From Cephalopachus bancanus (lineage: Eukaryota > Chordata > Mammalia > Primates > Tarsiidae), in assembly GCA_027257055.1 (NCBI GenBank), contig JAPVLO010001796.1, positions 90,208 through 154,207 on the forward strand: DNA of 64,000 nucleotides, read 5' to 3'. The translations under genes and the position numbers were made by a program. Below are positions 1-12,099 of the stretch, one piece after another. Under the pieces are notes generated by a model. The model worked only from the letters and a program-made list of their open reading frames with translations, made no database searches and was not told the DNA's origin. Positions within the stretch are counted from its first letter, which is position 1; each line of letters opens with the position of its first letter.

Positions 1-300
1 CTGAGTCTTCAACTATTATTGTTGAATTTGTTTCTCCCTCCAATTCTGTCAGTTTTTGCATCATGTATTGAGAGGTATGTTGTTAGGTACATATATGCTT
101 ATACCTGTTATATATTCTTAATGAATTGTCCCTTTTGAATCATTATATTTGCCTCTTTATTTCTAGTAACATTTTCTGGTTTAAAATATATTTTGTCTAA
201 TAATAGCATACTGACTCCATTTTTCTTATAGTTGCTCTTTAAATGATATTCTTTTTTCAATCCTTTTAAGTTTAAGTTAATTGTATTTTTCCATCTTAAG
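1..300 (-). mobile_element. Old L1 ORF2 fragment
   Basis: Read on the minus strand, this AT-rich stretch resembles the early ORF2 (endonuclease side) of an old mammalian L1; on the plus strand it has the usual T-rich antisense texture. No open frame is retained. It meets an oppositely oriented L1 near 305-340, so it is a separate insertion or an inverted half. Confidence 0.55.
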
Positions 301-309
301 CATATCTCT

Positions 310-2125
310 GACTATACAAAATATAATAAATATATATATTATATAATATATGAAAAAAAACTTTTAGTAAAGTTGGAATAGAAGGGAAGTATATAAATCT
401 GATATAGGGCACTATAAAAAACTTACCAGTAACATCATATTTAATGGAAAAAGACTGAATGTTTGCCCCCTAAATTCAGGATCGAAAAGAGATCTATGTA
501 CATACCACTTCTATTCAATTTGACACTGAAGATTCTGGCCAGGGCACTTAGACAAGAAAAAGAATTTAAAACTATCTAAATGGGAAATAAATAAGACTAG
601 ATTACATGATCATTTATGTAGAAAATTAGATAGAATATTTTAACAGCTTCTAGAATTCATAAGCAAGTTTAGCAAAGTTAAAGGACTCAAGATTAATATA
701 CAAAACAACAATTGTAATTCTATATACCAGCAGTGAACACTCAGAAATTAAAATAAAGAATAATATTCTTCAAAATAGCATCAAAAATATTAAAAAATTA
801 AGGGTAAATCTGACAATAGATGTTTGAGATATGTACATTGAAAACTACAAAACATAAAGAGAAATTAAAGAAGATTAAATAAATAGAGAAAATAAGATCA
901 TATATCAGAAAATTCAATATTGTTAATACATCACCTGTTCCCAAATTACTCTATAGATACAATGCAATTTCAGTCAAAACACAACAGACTATTTCATAAA
1001 AATTGACAAGCTATTTCTACAATTCATATGAAAATGCAAAAGTTATAGAATAGCCAAAACAACTGTGGAAAAACCATACTAGAAGGCTACATTTTGTGAT
1101 TTTTTTAGACCTATTTTAAGGTACAATAGCATTTCAGTGGAAAAAAATATTCCATACAACAAACAGTGCTGGAACAATTTGATACCATGCTTAAAAAATG
1201 TAATTCTGATTTCTACCTCACGTTTTTTTTTACAAAAATTAACTCAAAATGGATCATAGATCTAATTGTAAAAGCTAAAGCTATACACTTTCTAGAAGAA
1301 AATGTAGGTGAAAACTATTGTGCCTTTGAGTTTGGCAAATATTTTTTACATTTAACTCCAAAAATCACTATACACAAAAGAAAAAACATCAATAAACAAC
1401 TTTATCAAAATAAAAATGCCTTGCTGCTTGAAAGAAAGATACATGGTTAAGAGAAAAAGAGTAATAGCCACAGACTGGGTAAAATACTTGCAAATACAAG
1501 ACAATATATTTTAAAAACTCTCAAAACCCAATAATATAAATCAATTTTTAAAAAAGTTGCCAAAGATTTGAATAAATGCTTCACCAAAGACGATACAAGG
1601 AATTCAGATCAGCACATGAAAATATGTTCTGCATCATAGTCATTAGAGAAATGTAAACAAAATTCAGAATGGAATTCCACTACACATTGTTAGAATGGCT
1701 GAAATATAAAAGACTGATGATCTTGAATTTTTATTTGTGATAGCCCCAAACTGGAAATAATGTAAATGTCTATCAAGAAGTGAAAATATAAACAAATTGT
1801 GGTATATCAATGCAGTGAAATAGTGAGCAATAAAAAGAACTGCTTTATAGATAAGTGCAACAACATGGATGAATCACTAAATAATTATGCAAGGTGAAAG
1901 AAACAATGCCAAAAAATTGCATACTGTAATAATTCTATATATGTAAAATCCTATATATAATGCAAACTAATCTATAAAGAATTAATCAATGGTGGTCAGG
2001 TGATAGGGAGGTTAAAAAGAAGTGGGTGGCAAAAGATTACAAAGGAGTAGAAAAAAATCTTTGGAGGAGATGAACACATTCAATATCTTGATTATGATGA
2101 TATTGTATATAGTTTAAAACCACAG
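310..2125 (+). mobile_element. Old L1, ORF2 3' half plus 3' UTR
   Basis: The sense strand carries recognisable late ORF2 text: the reverse-transcriptase end near 480-560 (CCACTTCTATTCAATTTGAC, then a TTCTGGCCAGGGCA-type run), the C-terminal part at 1166-1450 (a broken 94-codon remnant) and the A-rich 3' UTR to about 2120. Many stops and indels mark it as an ancient, dead 5'-truncated copy. Confidence 0.75.
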
Positions 2126-3690
2126 TCCAAAAGGCCACATCTTTACTCTTTCCCACATCCTCTGGTTCCCCAGAATTACATATTTGCTTTTAGCATGTTA
2201 ATAGGAGACACATTAGGTGTTTATAATAGTAGCCATACTTCCTTAAAGCACACCGTCGAGGAAATACCTTAAACAGTGCTTTCCATGTCTCCAGACTAAT
2301 CCACTCTAGTGATCTGATGAAAAGTTGCTGTGAAGAGATGTGACTTACATTAAGAAAAACTAACTACCTAGTATACTATGGACAAAGGTTTACAGAATTA
2401 CAATAGTAAGATGGGACCAGGAAGCTCACTGAAATTAACCAAATGCCTATTTGAGGAAAACCAACATAGCATCCAGGAATCTTTCCTCCTTGGTTTGCAG
2501 AAAAGTGGTGAAGTTAAACAGTCTAATTTAATAACTTCACTAACAAGCACAATGCTGGTTCTTAATGAATTAATCAGTGAATTAATTAAACCAGTGACAT
2601 ATGGTTGTTTTATGTTTGCATTAAAGTCATGAGATTAACTTTTGAACAGCAAATATGAGTAGCACCAATTGTACCAGTCAATAAACCATCAGCACACATA
2701 GTAGAGGACACATAAATGGACACATACACAGCAGAAAATTGGACCCTTTAAATAATATCTCTGCAATGTGTTCCAAAATTTCCCTAATTTTACTGAGCTT
2801 CATAAAAGCTAAAATATTACAATATGCGGTATATATTGTTTAAGTTTCTCTGTTTAAAAATATGTAGGCTCATATTTGTTTTATATCATTATAATTTTGG
2901 AGTATGATGATAGCAGGAAAGTTAATGCCTAACACTCTGTGGGTAGCTTTGATAACAGACACTCATCTGAAACAGATTTGTTCTGGAAAGTTAAAGCTTA
3001 TAGATCCACACTTCCTGAACGCTGAGCCATCTTTACTCACCATCACCTCCCTCCCCAGTTGCTCCCGTGTCCTGCTGTGAGTAAAACCATCACCACTTCA
3101 CCACTGTTCCTTCCTCTGGCCTCTGCCTGGGGAGATACACTATGTCCCGCTGTCTGCCACTGCCCTTCTCATTGCTTTCCTCCTCCCTCCAGCTAACTCC
3201 TCCTTTGCCAAGATGTCTTTTCTTTCCCTTTCAAAGGGACTATTTCCCTTGCAATCAGTTTGGGAGGGAATAATTTGCATCATCCTTTTTGACCAGATCA
3301 GGAAGAACAAATTAAACATGTGAGTGGGCATCTACTCTAATATGATGAGCAAAGGCTAGCTGAGAGGAGACTGATTTCATAAATATACTCATGAAATTTT
3401 TGCCATAAAGAGTTATGTGTACCTACATCATCTAGTAATTATAGACCTAAGAAACTGAATTTTATTTAGTTACTTTACTGCATAAATTTAAGGGGTAAAA
3501 GTGCAGTTGGTTACATGGAGATATTGTGTAGAGATGGAGTCTGGGCTTTTAGTGCACAAACTGAATTTTAGATGAAACAGGACCCGTTGTTACTCCATTC
3601 AAAGGATATATTTTACTTACTACTTTGCCTCAAAACATTGTGCTAGGTCCAAAGATGAACAAGAAATCCCATCAGACCTCAAGAAGATCA
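2126..3690. other. Unassigned intergenic or intronic DNA
   Basis: No recognised gene or repeat. There is an 84-codon open frame at 2378-2632 (+) and a more GC-rich pyrimidine-rich patch at 3010-3240. Neither shows splice signals, a known domain or homology that I recognise, and both could be chance. Confidence 0.4.
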
Positions 3691-3694
3691 CAGT

Positions 3695-4165
3695 TCAATT
3701 GATGCAGGAACAGAGAACCCCCAGAGTTAGGGTTTATCTTAAAGGCCAAGTGAGTTCTTGGTTTCATGCAGGAAAGAATTTAAGAGCAAGCCATAGGAGT
3801 AAAGCAAAAGCAAATTTATTCAGAAGAGGAACAGAAAACAAGCTACCCCACAGACAGAGTAGCCCTCGTACATTGTTGGGATTTTATTTTTATAATTCTT
3901 TTCTGATTATATGTTAAACAGGGGATGGAATATTCATGGCTTGCTTGGAAAAGGGGTGGAGAGGTCTAAGAATGAGGTCCACCCAATTGATTACTAGAAA
4001 TGTCAGGGTTGGAACTGTCATGGTGTTGGAGGGTGTGTCATACAGCATGCTTATGTATTATCATGAGCATATAATGAGAGCCAAGGTCTAGTAGTGGGCA
4101 AAGTAGTTGCCATCTTTATTCTGGGTGGCTCTTACCTGTTATCAATCACATACCATTTTTGTCTG
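3695..4165 (-). mobile_element. Class I ERV-type solo LTR fragment
   Basis: Read on the minus strand this is an LTR: a CATATAAT-type promoter area, a GTAGC...CTGTTCCT block, AATAAA in GAATAAATTTGC, then TTCTTTCCTGCATGAAACCA near the 3' end. The same block pattern appears in opposite orientation at 20774-21405, so the two are copies of related LTR families. No internal retroviral sequence adjoins it. Confidence 0.6.
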
Positions 4166-4179
4166 CAGAGAAGAAATAA

Positions 4180-4295
4180 AGAAAGAAAAAGAGAGAACTA
4201 GAGAAAAGAAGGGAGGGAAGGAGGAAGGAAGGAAGAAAAGAGAGAAAGGAAGAAAGAAAGAAAAGAGCGAGAAAGAGGGAAAGAGAGAAAAAGTC
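4180..4295 (+). repeat. Purine-rich GAAA/GGAA simple repeat
   Basis: About 115 bases consisting almost wholly of A and G, with GAAA, GGAA and GAGAAA units. The 96-codon open frame through it (Lys/Glu-rich) is an artefact of the low complexity. Confidence 0.85.
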
Positions 4296-5535
4296 TCAGC
4301 TACTTGTCTTGAAAAATTAATCCTATTATTTGTCTTGGGACACTGGTCCCTTAAAGTCCTGTCTCACAATGGAGACATATATACACGTGACATTTAAGAT
4401 ACATGTTATAAGTATTATAGAGGTATAAATCAGGTGCACTAGGGTATAATTAGGAGATACATAATGACAGAAAGGATCTAGAAGGGCATTCAGGGGGTAT
4501 AGACTTTGAACTGAGCTTTCAGTTAACAATTTGAATTTGGTGAGTCAAAATCAGAATAGGAAGAAAATACTGAAAACGAGGAACCAGCCTGTTAAAGAAA
4601 TGGGAGCTGATTTCATTTCCATGCTCCTAAAAATGTAACCTTTAGAGACAGTCATTACTTGATGCGATATGATTTGAAAGACTTAAATTTATTTAAAAAT
4701 TTTTTAGAATAGACTGAGGCTATATTTAAATTAAATTCCCTAAAAAATGTCATCACTTTTAAAATTTTGATTAAAATAAGCAATCTACGTGCCTGCTTAA
4801 ATATATACAATGCAAACCATGATTTCTCTGATTTCAAAGCAAACCAAGGATTTCTCCCTTCCTCAGCTCTACTCTACCTGAGTGATCTTTAGCCTCCCTC
4901 CCACTGAGAAATGTTACTCAGGAGCAGCCAGGGGCTTTAGCAACAAGGAGCAGTTGCACAGTCCACCAAGAATGTACCATGTGGAAGCAGAATGGGTTTG
5001 AGGGGAGCTTTCTTACCTTTCAAAGACACATGCAGAATATTTGGCATTCTCTTTCAACTTTTCAAATTGCTTTCAAAATCTTTCATCTTTTGTAAATCCA
5101 AGGGTTGCTAAAACTTAAAGGTTGAAAACCAAAAGAAGTTGCTTTGAGTCCAGGTTTGACAATTGATTTTGTGACTCTGGGAATGTCTCTGGTAAAAATG
5201 AGAATATTTGGGTAGATGAAGTAGGCAGGTGCATATAGGGTTCTACAGCTCTTAAGACAGGCTGTTGCTGCAGAAATAAAGCTGGGTACTGCCCATGAAG
5301 GCAGAATTATAGGAAACCAACCTATTAAGCTCTATTAGAAGGTACAAAGTGACAGGAGATCAAGAAGGAAAGGTGTATAATGGAAAAAAAAGAGAGAAGA
5401 AGAAAGCTCAAGACCCAGGACTCATTCATGATATTTCAGCATTTAGAGGAGGAATGACCAGTGAGACCCTTGAGAAGAGCAGCTGATGGGAGAAGCTAGG
5501 GGAATTCTGTATCATAGAGACACTGAGAGACTGAA
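4296..5535. other. Unassigned DNA
   Basis: No gene or repeat that I can name. The stretch is AT-rich, with short open frames only. Confidence 0.4.
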
Positions 5536-5539
5536 TATA

Positions 5540-6075
5540 CACACAGACAATGACTAGACCATGTGTGAAAACAGATCTGACCCACAGCCTGCAGTGGTCC
5601 AGCCAGGAAACAAAGTCCCTACCTCTAATAATCAGCCCAGGCAGGCAGCCTGCTGTAATTCAGACTTGTAGGAAGTCAAACTGCTATCTTTAGTAACAGT
5701 CCAGAAAGGTAAGTAATAACTTCTGTAGGAATTGGCCCCAAATGACCAGGAATTGATTAATAACTGACAGCTCCCTAACTTTTGCTTCCAGTTCCAACTT
5801 AGTACCAACCAGAGAAAGACAAATATGCCCATGCTCCCCCAACCAGTTCCATAGGATGCCCTGCTTTAAGTTCCTACTTTCAACTTCCCCAGGCCTACAG
5901 CCTCCATCAGGGTCCACCTGAAGCTTTCCCTTTCTTCCATGATGGAACTTTCCCATTCCTCTGGCTGCCTTTGAATCTCTGTCAAAATGCAAGTGACGGT
6001 GGCTGACTCCCTTGCTAAAGCAGCCTCCGAATAAATACTAGCTTGCTTTCACTTAGTCTCTGCTTATTTCCACAA
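5540..6075 (+). mobile_element. Class I ERV-type LTR
   Basis: The segment runs from a CTGACCCACAGCCTGCAGTGG-type start region to an AATAAA at about 6031 (CCGAATAAATACTAGC) and a T-rich U5-like end finishing in CACAACA. That layout (U3, poly-A signal, short pyrimidine-rich U5, CA end) is typical of an LTR. The family was not determined and the ends are approximate. Confidence 0.5.
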
Positions 6076-6339
6076 CACAATTATGTTGTCAGAAGCAAAA
6101 ACATGCAAATGGGTGGAACACTGCTGTTGGGTTCAGCAAGATGAGGCAGAAATGTATCCCTTGTATTTAGCAAATATGGAGGTTGCTGGAGACCTTATCA
6201 TTTAGCGGGAATGCAGGTTTACAAGCTGGAGTAAGGGGAGTTAAGCTTGGTTAAGAAAGTTGAGACAGTAAGCACAGACAATTATTTTGTAAAAACTTTA
6301 CTCAGAAGGACAAAAAGAATTTAGACAGTTACAGAATAA

Positions 6340-6890
6340 AAATATGGTATTAAAACAACCTTTTTAAAAACACAGATAATGCTAGAACTGTTCCCTCCTC
6401 TGTTTCTTAAAGGGAAAAATTCTTTTGGATAAGACTATATGATTTCAACATGGACGGCCAGTACCAAAAGGCTGGCACCTGTGTTAAATTAAGAAATTAA
6501 CTTGGGTTACAGTGCCCTAATATTTATCTGGAGCTGGGGTGGGGACATGATTCTTGGGGTGATGGTGAGTCAGGGCCAGGCAGTTTAGGCCTCCATATAT
6601 GGCTACCATTTGTGAGCCAAGTGTTCTCTTCTCTTTTCAGAAGAGAGTGCACTAATGGCTTTCTGGCCGGCACAGAGGACAGGGCTCAGGACATTTTAGG
6701 TCTCTTTGGGGGCAACTATGCTTTCAGTGTCCCCACAGACTGTACCCATAGCAACGGACACCATCCCCTTAGCAGGTTTGTTCTTACCAGGTATCTGATG
6801 GGCAGTTGGAGTTTTACACTAATGGGGACTGCCAATTAGGGTGCTTCTTTGACCCTCTGGCTCTGCTGCCCTCCATGTTGGCACTGTTTT
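6340..6890 (-). pseudogene. ERV class I gag nucleocapsid/protease fragment
   Basis: On the minus strand this aligns by eye over about 550 bases with 47040-47540 (+), which follows a recognisable LTR and gag. Shared landmarks are CATGGAGGGCAGCAG, TTGCTATGGGTACA (a degenerate zinc-knuckle region) and AACACAGGTGCCAG (a protease start-like position). Stops and indels in all frames show that it is dead. Its own LTRs were not found next to it. Confidence 0.6.
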
Positions 6891-6899
6891 TTTTTTAAA

Positions 6900-8206
6900 A
6901 CATTTTGGTTGGGGGAAAAAAAAAATAAAAGCTTCTTTTTAATAGGTTATACTTATGAAACTTTTTAACCATTTTTCTGTGACAGTCTGATGCAAAGTCC
7001 TTTAGAGTGAACAGACCACATGGCTGTGTAATGAGATATTCCTCTACTGATTCAAACTGAGTGGAAGCCTAGAGATAGGAAAGGGTGCCTCCTTGTCTTC
7101 CCCGGTCTAGTTTGGGGAATTTGAACTCAAGCATTTGCTCTACTGGGAGATGGCAGACGGGACCTCCAGTGACTCTAGGAAAATCTAGCCTATATCATCT
7201 TGGCACAGTGACAGCATTGTGTCACTAAGAAGTCTTAAGCTGTGCTATATCATCCTTTGAAATAAAAGTAAATATTGTACAAACATATGTAGTGAAAAGG
7301 TTGGAAAGCACTTTATGAATGAGAGCACCAAGGACCCAACATGGCCCCTGGGGCAACAAGGACAGCAGGGAGAGCAGGCTGAGCTCTCAGATTCACGTCC
7401 CAGTTCCTGCCTCTGCTGCTTACCAACTGGTGACAAAACCTCCTGGAAGCTTTGCTTCCCTTTTTATTAAAACTGTTAAATATACAGAACTATTTAAGTT
7501 TGCCTTTGCTGGAACAGATGCTTAGTGTTTGCCACTCTAATCCTGCTGGTCCTCAGTTCATGTGCTGCTTACTTTGATCTTACAACAATTGTATTTATTT
7601 TGATGGATTTGTTGACAAGTACAATATTTTATGAGTATCAAAAGAATAATTTAAAATAATACTAAAATAATATGAATAATAAATACATGTGAGGTACCCC
7701 CAAACCAAAGAAATGAAATGGCAACCTATGTGTTCTTTCCTCATAACATCCTCCTTTTATCAGTACGTGGGGGTGCCTAAAAAACATATTGTTTCATTTT
7801 TTTTGAACATTTTTTTTGTTCTTGATGTTTCTAAAAAGGAAAATGATCAATTTTTTCTGACCTTTTTTCACCCAACGACATTTTACCATGATTTGTTCAC
7901 ACTGACTGGCTGAATGGTGGTATGTTCATGTTCACAGCTTCATTGCATTCAACTGTGAGGATATCCTACAATTTAATTATCTGTTCTCTTTTTGATGGTA
8001 TTTGAATTTTCTTGTGTTCTTTTTAATATAACAAACATCTTCAAATAAACGGAAGTGCTCAATTTTAATAGTTGAATTATTGCAATTGTGTATTGTGAAC
8101 AGTAGTTCCTGTATTATATTTAATAAATCTTTTCTCATCCTGAAGATAGAAAGATAATCACCTGTATTTGTTTCTAATGAGAGACAAAAATAGACTTAAG
8201 AGCTAT
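6900..8206. other. Unassigned DNA, possibly part old L1
   Basis: Mostly unrecognised AT-rich sequence. The stretch at about 7860-8070 has the antisense texture of an old L1 3' half (minus strand), but too weakly to call. Confidence 0.35.
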
Positions 8207-9129
8207 TGAGAGACCCAAGAAACTTAAAAAACAATACTTGCTGTAAAAGTAGTGTTTAGTTCACTATATTTCATATATCCCTATCTCATGTTTACTATAT
8301 ATTTTGTGTATTCCTACCTCATGTATCTTATGAAATCTTAGTACTTTAAATTCTACCTCAAATGAAATCTTAGTACTTTAAATCCTACCTCAGACCCCGT
8401 AGAATTAGGCATATGTCGGGTGCCGGGTAGCAACCAATTGTATAATGGCTTAAGTAGTGTTTGTATTTAGAACTCTTGAGTTAAGCATTGTCAGCCCCAA
8501 TTACTAGGCTAACTTCCGCTTTTACAACGGGATGTAAATGATAAAGCAATAAGCCCCTTTCAGACATTCCTACAAGATCGACGCAGACTCTGAGGTGCCA
8601 GCTCCTCTCTAGGTGGGCTTTATCACCGGCTTTTATCCCAGTGTTAATTTACCTGCAGTGGCTATGTAGACTTGGGAGAATCAGAGACCTTTACAAAAAC
8701 CGCCTTGCTGTAAGACGTTGGTGATATTTTATAAATTCCCAGAATTAGTATATGAATTTCAACCCCACATTCACTGTATGTGTTTGCAGCATTCATATTT
8801 AAAACTTTGTTAAGTTTGGCTTTTGTTGTCCCATAATGACTATGTTATGTTATGTAAATGTTAAGCAAACAAGCTTTCCTAAGCATACATTGGGCTGGAT
8901 CGGTAAACTTAAAGGATTAATGTAACCCTTTGCCTGCTGGCTCAGGTTACTTCATACGCAGGGACTGTATGGACCTAAATTATCTAAGATTCCACTCTGC
9001 CCGTTAAGTGGGTTTCTGTCAATCACGGGCAGCACCCACCAATACCAAGTGTTCCCGTCCCCATTAGGAGAAATTACCCAATCATGAAAAATCAAGTTTA
9101 AAGTTCTTTCCCCTCCCTCTGTAATTGTG

Positions 9130-9137
9130 CATAAAAA
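9130..9137 (+). promoter_or_regulatory. LTR TATA-like box
   Basis: CATAAAAA lies about 86 bases upstream of the AATAAA at 9216, with CCAAT motifs further upstream, as expected for an LTR promoter at the end of U3. Activity is not demonstrated. Confidence 0.55.
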
Positions 9138-9215
9138 CTGCTTGCCATTGTGGATCGAGGCTCTGGTTCATGAAGCCTCCTACAGGCTTCATGCGTGAGC
9201 CCAGACTCGAGCCTG

Positions 9216-9221
9216 AATAAA
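9216..9221 (+). terminator. LTR polyadenylation signal AATAAA
   Basis: A canonical AATAAA in R, followed by the GT-rich CTCGTGTGTTTGCATC, which fits a downstream poly-A element. Confidence 0.6.
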
Positions 9222-9504
9222 GACCCTCGTGTGTTTGCATCGGAGCTGGCTCTTTGTGGTCTCTCTCTCTCTGATTAGAGTCTCTGGTTTAACACTGAGA
9301 GTCAACTGTTTTTTACAATTAAGTTTTTTATTTTACCTGGCATTGGTTTTTGTATATGGTGTGAATTAGCAATTTCACTAATTTTACTTATTTCTGTCTT
9401 ATAGCCTATTCCTCAGTTTAATTTACTGAGTATTTCTCTCCTTTTCTCCATAAGACTTCTGTCATATAACATTTTACATCTATATCTATATCTATCTGCA
9501 TATA

Positions 9505-9508
<4 letters not shown>

Positions 9509-9536
<28 letters not shown>
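9509..9536 (+). repeat. (TG)n microsatellite
   Basis: About 14 uninterrupted TG units. Confidence 0.95.
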
Positions 9537-9549
9537 GTGCTGTCTCTAA

Positions 9550-10100
9550 ATTGTCCTTTGTTTCATTGGTCACTGCATCTTTTCTCTGTCAATATACACT
9601 ATAGTCACTCTGCTTTATAGATTTTTATATCTATTAGAGCAACTCTATTCATTAGTCATTTTTTCTAAACATTCTTGACTATTTTGCCCTTTTCATTTTC
9701 GCATATATTTTAGAACCATATTATCAAATTTCTTTAAAAATCCTTTAATTTTATTGAAGTTGCCTCAAATGTGCAGATCAATTTAGAAGATAAGAGATCT
9801 TACAAATATGAAGACTTCCTATCCATGAACATGAGCTAAATCTTCATTATTAAGATCTTGTTCTATGTAATTCAGTAAATTTTTCATAGTTTTGTACATT
9901 CAAGGATGGCATGGTTTTGCAAGATTTACTCCCAGGTGTCTTCTAGTTTTATATATAAATTTATTTAAAATCATGCATTCTTATCACCACTGCTATTTAG
10001 AAATGCTATTGATATTTGTATATTAATTATATACTCTGCAATTTTTATAAATTTTTTTTTGAATCCTACTTTTGAATTTTACTAACGTTTTTACTTCAAC
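9550..10100 (-). mobile_element. Old L1 ORF2 fragment
   Basis: The antisense-L1 pattern is clear: the region with TCCATGAACATGAGCTAA, the TTTTCATAGTTTTGTACATT stretch and the AAATGCTATTGATATTTGTA stretch occur in the order found in L1 ORF2 read backwards. It is heavily mutated and truncated at both ends. Confidence 0.65.
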
Positions 10101-11203
10101 TGTAAAACACAGATTTCACTTGGCTGTTATAAATTTAAAATGAATATAAACTATCCGGCTCTTAACTATTCTCTATTAAATCTTACTTTGTATTGCCTTT
10201 CCTTTGTTCAAAGACATTCTCCTTGGTTGGTGCGGAGTGAGCTTAGGAGTCCAGGACTCTGGAAGGACTCTCAAGTAAGCACACATTCTTCCAGAACAAT
10301 ACAGGAAACAGAAAAGATATGTGCCCCTTTACTTGTGAGCATACCCTATGAATTTAGCTGATTTGTAGAAGTCTTTTCTGTTTGAATAATGTGCTTTGCA
10401 CCTCCTGCCCACCCCCAGAGATAAGATGAGCCTGTGGGAGTGGCTGCTCACAGACCTCTCACTAATTTCTGTGGAACACCACCCTGACCACGCAGCCAGG
10501 CAGTGGCTCAGTGCCTCAGTGCCTCCTCCCCCACACAATTGTAGAGAGTGAATACAATAGCCACTGTTACAAATGCTTACAGTTTGTCTTTTTTCTATTG
10601 CTTTACACTCACAGAATACATAAATGAACAAAATTTGAACAATTGCATAAATGAAAAGACTGTGACCTTTGCCATAACACATGTTGGAACCAGAAAATAA
10701 CAATAATAAAAACAATTAACAGTGCTAATTCAGTATCAGTCTTCTTACAAAGAAATTCCATTTAACTGTATGTGAGAATAAATTCCGTATAAGTGAGGTT
10801 TGTGCCACAGTAAGAGAGTGAAATTTTAAAAGTTGCACTGTAGCTTGTCTAATTTATCATATGTACATTGAGAACCAAAATGTAAATTTTTCATTATTTT
10901 GAAACTATTCTTTCTTCTGAAGCCAAACTTACCGATCATAATGTCAAAATCTTCAGTGTAACAGTCAGTTAATTATAGATCATTGGTGATCAGGATTAAA
11001 ATATTTTGTTGATTAAGATTCAATGCCAAGGTTTGTAGTTACTAACACTTCTTCCCAAAGAAGGACTCGCTCCTATTTGAAAATGCTTTTGGATCGTGTT
11101 TCTATAAGCATTGTGTAAAGAACCAGTATCATTAAAATTAACAAAAATTAATAGAAAGTTGGTTGACTTTGGAAGGCCAATGATATTAAAAAAATATTTT
11201 CAA
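10101..11203. other. Unassigned DNA
   Basis: No recognisable gene or repeat. A 128-codon open frame (10329-10715, minus) has no known motif, start context or splice structure and is probably chance. Confidence 0.4.
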
Positions 11204-11490
11204 GCCGGGCTCGGTGGCTCAGCCTGTAATCCCGCGCCTTTGGGAGGCGGAGGTGAGTGGATTGCCTGAGCCCGCGGGTTCGAGACCCGCCTGGGCAGCG
11301 AGACCTCATCTCTACAATAAATCAAAAATTAGCTGGGCTGGTAGGGCGCCTGTAATTCCGGCTACTCAGAAGGCTGAGGCGGAAGGATAGCCGGAGCCCA
11401 GCAGGTCGAGGCTGCGGTGGCCGGAAGTGGCCACTGCACTCCAGTCTGGGCGACAGAGTGAGACTCCAACTCAAAAAAAAAAAAAAATTT
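11204..11490 (+). mobile_element. Alu, distinctive lineage
   Basis: A full-length two-armed Alu starting GCCGGGCTCGGTGGCTCAGC with an intact RNA polymerase III B box (GGTTCGAGACC), the middle linker TCTCTACAATAAATC and the end GACTCCAACTCA plus poly-A. A short ATTTTCA-type repeat lies on both sides. It carries the lineage-specific 3' end shared by most Alus in the window. Confidence 0.95.
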
Positions 11491-11888
11491 TCAGACTGTG
11501 TAGTTTAACTGTAACTACACAGTCTTCATAAATACTATGATTATTTTAATTGGAAAAAGAAACACTGTTCCTTGACTTGAAAACAAACCAAAAGATAGCT
11601 TTTTATGTTACCTTCAAAATGTTTAATTCTAAATACCAGTTTCGTTATATAAGTATATTTCTACGCTTATTGATAGATATAAATATAACTTTTTTCAAAT
11701 TATTTTTCAAAAATACTCCAGAATTTCAAGAATCAGATGGAGTGTGGTCAGTTTAAAGTTTTACTATTTTTGGCAGTTAATCTACCAATGTTAAGACAGG
11801 AAAAAGTTTTCTTGTAGTTCTTATCCTCATTCTCCTTCGCCAGGAAATTACTAGCCTAGGTTGTTTTGTCTCTGTTTTTCTTTACAGT
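11491..11888. other. Unassigned DNA
   Basis: AT-rich sequence with a 68-codon chance open frame and nothing recognisable. Confidence 0.4.
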
Positions 11889-11947
<59 letters not shown>

Positions 11948-11948
11948 A
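11889..11948 (+). repeat. (CA)n microsatellite
   Basis: A run of CA units with two CAAACA interruptions near its 3' end. Confidence 0.95.
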
Positions 11949-12099
11949 ACGAACACATACAGGTAATACATGTATATAAGCGAAGAACACATTTGTTACA
12001 ATTACTAGTCAATGTTCATTACATTATTAGTAATTACTAATTAAAATCTATGTTGACAAAAGTATAACGACATGCATACATCTTTACAGTATCATATAT

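Larger units (their letters stand above)
8207..9294 (+). mobile_element. Well-preserved solo LTR, gammaretrovirus-like
   Basis: It begins near TGAGAGACCC, a start typical of gammaretrovirus-like LTRs, and ends in the CT-rich GGTCTCTCTCTC stretch or at GGTTTAACA. It has CCAAT motifs (about 9038 and 9080), a TATA-like CATAAAAA at 9130 and AATAAA at 9216-9221 followed by a GT-rich stretch, in the correct U3-R-U5 order. U3 carries a 31-32 bp direct repeat (8330-8360 and 8362-8392). No gag or primer-binding site follows, so it is a solo LTR. Ends are not exact because no clear target-site duplication was seen. Confidence 0.7.

Noticed and set aside
4107..4397. Lys/Glu-rich 96-codon frame
   Set aside because: Produced by the GAAA/GGAA simple repeat.
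10329..10715. 128-codon minus-strand frame
   Set aside because: No motif, no splice signals, low-complexity hydrophobic start; no support beyond openness.
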